Assembly (NCBI GenBank): GCA_964621905.1
Contig: CAZUNG010000016.1
Location: 1-64,000, forward strand
Length of the DNA: 64,000 bases
Reading direction: 5' to 3'
From: Ruminococcus_G sp964621905
Lineage (GTDB): Bacteria > Bacillota > Clostridia > Lachnospirales > Lachnospiraceae
Positions 59,442-64,000 of this stretch are shown here, piece by piece. A model generated the notes under the pieces. The model was not told where the DNA came from, did no database searches, and was given only the letters and a program-made list of their open reading frames with translations. Position numbers and translations under genes: made by a program. Position 1 is the stretch's first letter. Each line of letters begins with the position of its first letter.

Positions 59442-59563
59442 GTAGGTGATAAAAAATCGGTTCTTTCATGAAAAGAGCTGTTTTGTCATGCTTATTTTTA
59501 CGGATCAGAGGAACGTCAGGCATTTCAGTCGGTTTTAGACCGTCTCGTGTTCCATTCCCGTAT

Positions 59564-59606
59564 TGCAGGCAAACTCTCTTTTGATGGTGTGCCTGCATTT
59601 TTTATT
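59564..59606 (+). terminator. Leader (attenuator) terminator upstream of the Mef-like gene
   Basis: TGCAGGCA pairs with TGCCTGCA (18-nt loop) followed by TTTTTTATT, 47 bp before the pump ATG. CAGGCA at 59517-59522 can pair with the same 3' arm (TGCCTG), offering an anti-terminator. The 59442-59563 stretch holds further hairpins (e.g. CGGTTTTAGACCG) but no gene. Confidence 0.72.
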
Positions 59607-59653
59607 GCCCAAGATTATGTTGCTGATGAAAAAGAAAATGTAGGAGAAGTGAA

Positions 59654-60865
59654 ATGGAACACTTAAAATGGAAACAAAAATTTATTACCGTGGCTTTTGG
59701 ACAGACGGTGTCATTGGTTGGAAGCTCTGCGGTTCAGTTTGCATTAATCTGGTGGATTGCGAGTGAGACACAGTCGCCGCTGATGCTGGGAATGTCAGGA
59801 ATGGTTGCGTATCTGCCGGTTATTCTGCTCAGTCCGGTTGCGGGCGTACTTGCAGACCGTGTGAACCGCAAACTGATCTGTATCAGTGCGGATATGTTTA
59901 TCGGACTGGCGGCGGCAGTGTTTGCTGTCATCATGTGGAAGGCGGAACTTCCGGTGTGGTCTGCGCTGATCGTTTTGCTGGTCAGAGGAATTGGAAGTAC
60001 CTTTCATCAGCCATCCATACAGGCGATTATACCGCAGATCGTCCCGGCGCAGGAACTGATGAGGGCGAATGGATGGTCGCAGTTTATGCAGTCAGGTGCT
60101 TTTATGCTGGGACCGGTGATCGGAGCTGCACTTTATGCAGCATTTCCCCTGCCGGTTGTATTGTTAAGTGATCTTTTGGGGGCTGCTGCAGCGAGCGGAC
60201 TGCTTGCGGTTGTAAAGATTCCGGAGATACGGAAAGTACATGAGAAAACACAGAAGAAATTTCTGCGCGAATTCAAAGAAGGAATTGATGTGTTTTTTGA
60301 GGACAGAGGGTTGTTTGTGCTGATTGTGGCAGAGACTGTCTGTATGGTATTTTTTCTGCCGCTGGCATCTTTTTATCCGCTGATGACGAGCAGCTATTTT
60401 AAAGGAACTGCATGGCATGCCAGCGCAGTGGAGCTTGCATATGCGGTAGGTATGATGGTGATCGCTGTGTTGTTTGGAAGTGTTGTGAAAGTTAAGAATA
60501 AAATCTTTATGTCATTTATCGGACTTTTAGGCATCGGCATTTCGTCTGTCGTATGCGGAAGCCTCCCTCCGGTTATGAAGATCTTCTGGATCTTTGTGAT
60601 TGCGTGCGGGTTCATGGGTGCATTTGGAAATGTTCATATCATACCGCTGATGGCGTATATGCAGGAAAACATCGATCCGCTGAAAATGGGCCGTGCATTC
60701 TCGGTAGTCGGCATCATAAGTTCCCTGGCGATGCCAGTCGGATTGCTGATTGGCGGACCAGTGGCCGAGAAGATCGGAGTGCATATGTGGTTTCTGGTTA
60801 CGGGAATCATATGCACGATTGTCACGGCTGTCAGCATTGGAATTGAACGAAAACAACGATGTTAA
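59654..60865 (+). CDS. MFS efflux protein, Mef (macrolide efflux) family-like
   Basis: 403 residues, 12 helices. Mef/TetV-type features: WKQKFITVAFGQTVSLVGSSAVQFALIWW start, motif A as GVLADRVNRKLI, and VRGIGSTFHQPSIQAIIPQIVP. Mef pumps export 14/15-membered macrolides; the actual substrate is not proven. GGAGAAGTGAA ribosome site. Control probably by the leader peptide/terminator upstream. The stop shares the palindrome GTTAAC with the convergent MATE stop (4-bp overlap). Confidence 0.82.
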   Translation: MEHLKWKQKFITVAFGQTVSLVGSSAVQFALIWWIASETQSPLMLGMSGMVAYLPVILLSPVAGVLADRVNRKLICISADMFIGLAAAVFAVIMWKAELPVWSALIVLLVRGIGSTFHQPSIQAIIPQIVPAQELMRANGWSQFMQSGAFMLGPVIGAALYAAFPLPVVLLSDLLGAAAASGLLAVVKIPEIRKVHEKTQKKFLREFKEGIDVFFEDRGLFVLIVAETVCMVFFLPLASFYPLMTSSYFKGTAWHASAVELAYAVGMMVIAVLFGSVVKVKNKIFMSFIGLLGIGISSVVCGSLPPVMKIFWIFVIACGFMGAFGNVHIIPLMAYMQENIDPLKMGRAFSVVGIISSLAMPVGLLIGGPVAEKIGVHMWFLVTGIICTIVTAVSIGIERKQRC

Positions 60866-62229
60866 CAGGCACGCATTTGTTTTATCGCCTTTAATGAGAG
60901 GGGTATGGCGAGTGTAAATGTCAGCAGGTCTGCGGCCGGCTGTGCGAATTCAATGCCTGCCAGTCCTGCAGCTGCCGACAGGATGGGGAGCAGGGGAAGA
61001 AAGAACAGTCCCTGCCGTCCCATTGCAAGTACGCTTGCGGGCAGTGTTTTCCCGATGTTCTGCAGCATCATATTTGCCATGATGATCAGTCCCGTCAGTG
61101 GAAAAGACAGGCACTGACAGCGCAGTGCCCGGCTGCCGATGGTTATCAGATACGGGTCACCGCTTCGAAACAGAGCAATCAGTGTGGGAGCCAGTAAGAA
61201 TCCGGCAACTGAAAGGAACACTAAAATGACAGTCGAAACTTTAACGCAGAACCAGTATGCCTTTATCACCCGCTCATAAAGCCCGGCACCGTAACTGAAG
61301 CCGCAGACAGGCTGAAAGCCCTGGCCGAATCCGATCATGGCAGAGCCTGCAAAAGTAGTGATTCTGGACACAATGGAAAATGCTGCAATGGCTGAGTCAC
61401 CGTATCCCTTTACGGACCAGTTTAAAGCGATCACTGCAACACTGGCGATTCCCTGGCGGCAGAGTGACGGCAGCCCGCCCCGTACAATTTCACCAAACTG
61501 CCAGATATGAGGAGAAAGATTTTTCAGCCGGATGGATATATTGCCTTTTTGTGCACAGCCGCCCAGCAGAAGCAGCCAGCTGATAAACTGACTGATAATC
61601 GTGGCCAGTGCGGCGCCTCCGACTCCCATACCGAGTTTAAAAATAAAAATGGGGTCCAGCGCGATATTGAGTATGGCGCCAAAGGTAATGCCGACCATGG
61701 CGATCTGAGCACTTCCCTGAAGCCTCAGCTGATTGTTGAGAACCAGGGAAGACATCATAAACGGCGTGCCCAGAAGCAGCCAGCGCAGATAACTGTTGGT
61801 ATAGGGCAGAGCGGTTCTGGTTGCGCCCAGCAGCATTGAAAGCTGGGAAGTAAACAAAAGCCCGAGTATCATGATCAGAGTGCCCGCTGCAATGGGAAGA
61901 AAGAAACCGGTGGCAGCCATATTCTGTGCTTTTTCATATTCCTTTTTTCCGAGTGAACGTGAGATAAAGTTACCGGAACCGTGTCCGAAAAAGAATCCTA
62001 CTGCCTGGACCAGTGCCATGAACGAAAAGGCAACACCCACAGCGGCAGAGGATTCCGTGTTGTCGAGATGACCGACATAGATCGTATCCACCATATTGTA
62101 AAAGGATGAGATCAGCATACTGATAATCGTCGGTACCGCCATTCTCGGGATGATTTTCTGAATCGGCATCTGTGTCATATGAATGAATTTTTCGTTTCGT
62201 TTCTGTTCGTCAATTGCCTGAAGTTCCAA
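60862..62229 (-). CDS. MATE-family efflux transporter
   Basis: 455 residues, 12 helices: IISMLISSFYNMVDTIYVGHL, GHGSGNFISRSLG, GFGQGFQPVCGFSYGAG. A TTG at 62229 lies 8 nt after GGGGGG and is taken as the start; TTG 62235 is too close. Divergent from a MerR/TipAS regulator, which probably controls it, making a drug-inducible pump unit. Confidence 0.88.
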   Translation of the reverse strand: MELQAIDEQKRNEKFIHMTQMPIQKIIPRMAVPTIISMLISSFYNMVDTIYVGHLDNTESSAAVGVAFSFMALVQAVGFFFGHGSGNFISRSLGKKEYEKAQNMAATGFFLPIAAGTLIMILGLLFTSQLSMLLGATRTALPYTNSYLRWLLLGTPFMMSSLVLNNQLRLQGSAQIAMVGITFGAILNIALDPIFIFKLGMGVGGAALATIISQFISWLLLLGGCAQKGNISIRLKNLSPHIWQFGEIVRGGLPSLCRQGIASVAVIALNWSVKGYGDSAIAAFSIVSRITTFAGSAMIGFGQGFQPVCGFSYGAGLYERVIKAYWFCVKVSTVILVFLSVAGFLLAPTLIALFRSGDPYLITIGSRALRCQCLSFPLTGLIIMANMMLQNIGKTLPASVLAMGRQGLFFLPLLPILSAAAGLAGIEFAQPAADLLTFTLAIPLSLKAIKQMRAC

Positions 62230-62256
62230 GTGCAATTCCCCCCTTTCTTATATAAT

Positions 62257-62283
62257 ATTATAGGAAGCAGCCTGAATCGTCAA
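62257..62283 (-). promoter_or_regulatory. Candidate promoter of the MATE gene
   Basis: On the reverse strand TTGACG (62278-62283) and TATAAT (62257-62262) with a short 15-bp spacer; alternatives with longer spacers exist in the AT-rich stretch. The -35 is only 9 bp from the opposing MerR promoter -35. Confidence 0.4.
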
Positions 62284-62292
62284 ATAAAACAC

Positions 62293-62323
62293 TTGACTTT
62301 GACGCTGCGTAAACCAGTATACT
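62293..62323 (+). promoter_or_regulatory. MerR-type promoter with 19-bp spacer and dyad
   Basis: TTGACT (62293-62298), a 19-bp spacer, TATACT (62318-62323). The spacer holds a near-palindrome TTTgACGC-T-GCGTAAA. A 19-bp spacer with internal dyad is the hallmark of promoters activated by MerR-family proteins, here probably the product of the next gene. Confidence 0.75.
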
Positions 62324-62352
62324 TAATTTACGGCAGAAAACAGGAGGTACAA

Positions 62353-63108
62353 ATGGAATACAGTATTCGGGAATTATCAAAGATAGCAGGTGTAAGTGCA
62401 CGTACTCTGCGGTATTATGACGAAATCGGACTGTTGAAGCCATCACGCACAAGTGAAGCCGGTTATCGGTATTACGGTCCTGAGGAACTGGATTTGCTGC
62501 AGCAGATTCTGTTTTACAGGGAGCGGGGATTTGGCCTTGAAAAGATTGCAGATGTTCTGTATAACAGCGAGTTTGATATTATGAGAGCGTTGGATGAGCA
62601 TCTGGAGGATCTAAAACATCGGCGGATGAGAGTCGATAACGTGATATCTGCCGTGGAACGAACCATAGCATCGATGAAAGGAGACATCATCATGAGTGAT
62701 CAGGAAAAATTTGAAGCATTCAAACAGAATATGGTAGAAAAACACGAAAAAGTATACGGGCAGGAGGTCCGGGAGCGATATGGGGATCAGCAGGCAGATG
62801 AAGCGAAGCAGAAAATGCTGCAGATGACGCCCGAGGCGTATGAGAAATTAAAGAACCTGGAGCAAGAGATTTTAAACAGACTGAAAGCAGCAGTAAGTGC
62901 GTCAATCCCCACGGATGACGAGGAGGCACACAGAATCATGCTGCTGCACAGAGAATGGCTTGAGATGACATGCCCCCGGTATACGAGTCAGATGCATAAA
63001 GGACTCGCCGGCATGTATGTGGCCGACGAGAGGTTTCGGATGTATTATGACAAAGAACTTGCAGGATGTGCCGAATTCCTGAAAAATGCCATCATACGCT
63101 GGGCATAG
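62353..63108 (+). CDS. MerR-family regulator with TipAS antibiotic-binding domain
   Basis: 251 residues: winged HTH (YSIRELSKIAGVSARTLRYYDEIGLLKP), coiled-coil dimer helix (~80-115), then a TipAS domain (about 130-251; HREWLEMTCPRYTSQMHKGLAGMYV, DERFRMYYD). TipAL/Mta-type proteins bind thiopeptides or other amphiphilic drugs and activate efflux genes. An internal ATG at ~62692 (MSDQEKFEAF) could give a free TipAS form, as in TipAL. GGAGG ribosome site. Confidence 0.9.
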   Translation: MEYSIRELSKIAGVSARTLRYYDEIGLLKPSRTSEAGYRYYGPEELDLLQQILFYRERGFGLEKIADVLYNSEFDIMRALDEHLEDLKHRRMRVDNVISAVERTIASMKGDIIMSDQEKFEAFKQNMVEKHEKVYGQEVRERYGDQQADEAKQKMLQMTPEAYEKLKNLEQEILNRLKAAVSASIPTDDEEAHRIMLLHREWLEMTCPRYTSQMHKGLAGMYVADERFRMYYDKELAGCAEFLKNAIIRWA

Positions 63109-63161
63109 TAAAAATCCGCCTAAAGTCTGACGCCAAAAGTTTAACAAAAACATTGCCTTGA

Positions 63162-63187
63162 TGCAACGAAACGCATGCCCGGTCTAT
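63162..63187 (+). promoter_or_regulatory. Possible ECF-type promoter upstream of the sigma gene
   Basis: TGCAAC (63162-63167) and GGTCTAT (63181-63187) resemble ECF -35 (AAC) and -10 (GTC) elements, but the spacer is ~2 bp shorter than usual, so autoregulation is only suggested. Confidence 0.3.
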
Positions 63188-63258
63188 CTAATAAGTGTAA
63201 GGCGGTTGAAAACGCACTACAGGATAAACTGTCCCGGCCGGGCGATACGGAGGTAAAT

Positions 63259-63780
63259 ATGGTGTTACTGGTAAAGCGCGCTCAGCGCGGAGATGCGGAA
63301 GCATTCGTTGAGTTGATGGAGGAACATAAAAAAGCGATGCAGCGGGTTGCCTTCGGTTTCTTCAAAAGTGAAGAAGACGTAGCTGATGCAATGCAGCAGA
63401 CGGTGCTGGATGCATTTGAACACTTAAACGAATTAAAATATGCAAAATATTTTAAAACGTGGCTGATCCGGATTCTGATCAATAACTGTAACAGGATGTA
63501 CAACAGCTACCAGAGGAGTCTTGCTATGGAAAAAGTGCCGCAAAATGGCGTATGGGAAGATGATTTTGCAGGTCAGGAGTTCAGAGATATGATCAGCAGT
63601 CTTCCGGAGGACAGCAGACTCATATTTCAGTTGTACTACGGTGAGGAATTTACGACAAAAGAAATTGCATTGATTATGGAGATGAAAGAAAATACCGTAA
63701 AAAGCAGACTTCACCGGGGAAAAGAGATCATCAGACAGGAGTTGCAGGCAGAGGGAACAGTCAGGGTTTTTACACGTTAG
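63259..63780 (+). CDS. ECF sigma-70 family RNA polymerase sigma factor
   Basis: 173 residues: region 2 (AFVELMEEHKKAMQRVAFGFFKSEEDVADAMQQ) and region 4 (SSLPEDSRLIFQLYYGEEFTTKEIALIMEMKENTVKSRLHRG in sum). ATG 63259 follows GGAGG and gives the typical N-terminus; the frame from 63175 is longer without support. Followed 18 bp later by its presumed anti-sigma factor. Confidence 0.92.
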   Translation: MVLLVKRAQRGDAEAFVELMEEHKKAMQRVAFGFFKSEEDVADAMQQTVLDAFEHLNELKYAKYFKTWLIRILINNCNRMYNSYQRSLAMEKVPQNGVWEDDFAGQEFRDMISSLPEDSRLIFQLYYGEEFTTKEIALIMEMKENTVKSRLHRGKEIIRQELQAEGTVRVFTR

Positions 63781-63798
63781 ATTGGAGGCGGCAGTTAT

Positions 63799-64000
63799 AT
63801 GAGATATTCAGAAGAAGATATGAAAAGGGTATTGGGGCAGGAACCGGCAGCATCTGTGCTGGTGGATCGCGGTATGGAGGAAGCTTATCAGAAAATCAGG
63901 TCATCAAAAGCACCGCATAAAAAATATTCGTTCAGAAAAGTGGTGACAGGGATCACCGGATCAGCAGCTGCTGCGGCGATTGCATGTGCAGTTTGTGTCA
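63799..64000 (+). CDS. Anti-sigma factor-like protein, cut by window end
   Basis: 67 residues visible: a cytoplasmic start (MRYSEEDMKRVLG), charged linker, and the beginning of a membrane helix (TGITGSAAAAAIACAVCV). Layout and position after an ECF sigma gene fit DUF4179-type anti-sigma factors. GGAGG ribosome site 12 nt upstream. The rest lies beyond 64000. Confidence 0.65.
   Translation, partial: MRYSEEDMKRVLGQEPAASVLVDRGMEEAYQKIRSSKAPHKKYSFRKVVTGITGSAAAAAIACAVCV

Overview
The window looks like part of a Gram-positive, spore-forming, anaerobic Clostridia chromosome, most likely Lachnospiraceae. Pointers are the spore-type genes (LysM-GH18 hydrolase, PdaA-type deacetylase), an EFR1-type flavodoxin/ferredoxin, VanW and DUF4080 radical-SAM proteins, strong GGAGG ribosome binding sites, canonical sigma-A promoters and a TTG/GTG start minority. 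This is inference from families, since no rRNA or marker tree is available. One 100-N gap (9472-9571) is flanked by identical 55-bp ends and is probably a scaffolding artefact.

Layout. 1-545: tRNA array (Glu partial, Thr, CAU-Met/Ile2, Asp, Val, Leu). 642-5387: divergent antimicrobial-peptide module (LanFEG-like ABC transporter opposite a response regulator/histidine kinase) with phased repeats between them. 5396-12685: AEC transporter, HTH regulator, diguanylate cyclase, MATE pump, MgtC-like protein, then a cysteine block (cysK, a decayed O-acetylhomoserine sulfhydrylase gene, an Rrf2 regulator). 12769-13034: second tRNA group (Gly, Gly, Phe). 13231-30681: mostly housekeeping core: Fe-alcohol dehydrogenase, glyA, radical SAM protein, nth, exonuclease, VanW protein, AIR-synthase-like protein, trmL, a second two-component system, mutS2, a degenerate HtrA, a YhaM-like nuclease and an RlmD-family methyltransferase.

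30646-47045 is an accessory region. It starts with a small element in the 3' end of the rlmD-like gene (23-bp direct repeats, serine recombinase). Next come IS-end-like tandem repeats and two copies of an IS1595-like sequence that bracket a reverse-strand cassette (TetR, UvsE, TspO-like membrane protein, Rieske oxygenase, truncated FAD oxidoreductase). A broken phage-defence locus follows (HTH, zinc-hook AAA_13 ATPase resembling RloC, BrxF-like protein without P-loop, truncated BrxC/PglY-type ATPase). Then there is a stretch of gene remnants (PAP2, HelD-like helicase, sirtuin-like, chloramphenicol acetyltransferase-like) around an intact cysE.

47046-64000 returns to ordinary genes: an RsmH paralogue, EamA exporter, EFR1 protein, AraC regulator, an intact HtrA, a PurF paralogue without the N-terminal cysteine, spore-type GH18 and PdaA, NCS2 and BrnQ transporters. 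It then has a Mef-like efflux pump preceded by a leader peptide (MFAIRFR) and an intrinsic terminator, a MATE pump divergent from a MerR/TipAS regulator with a 19-bp-spacer promoter, and an ECF sigma factor with its presumed anti-sigma factor cut by the window end.

Themes: several independent drug or peptide response modules (LanFEG-RK, Mef-like attenuator, MerR/TipAS-MATE), and widespread gene decay by internal deletion (metY, Fpg/Nei, EAL, PAP2, CAT) mostly in or near the accessory region.
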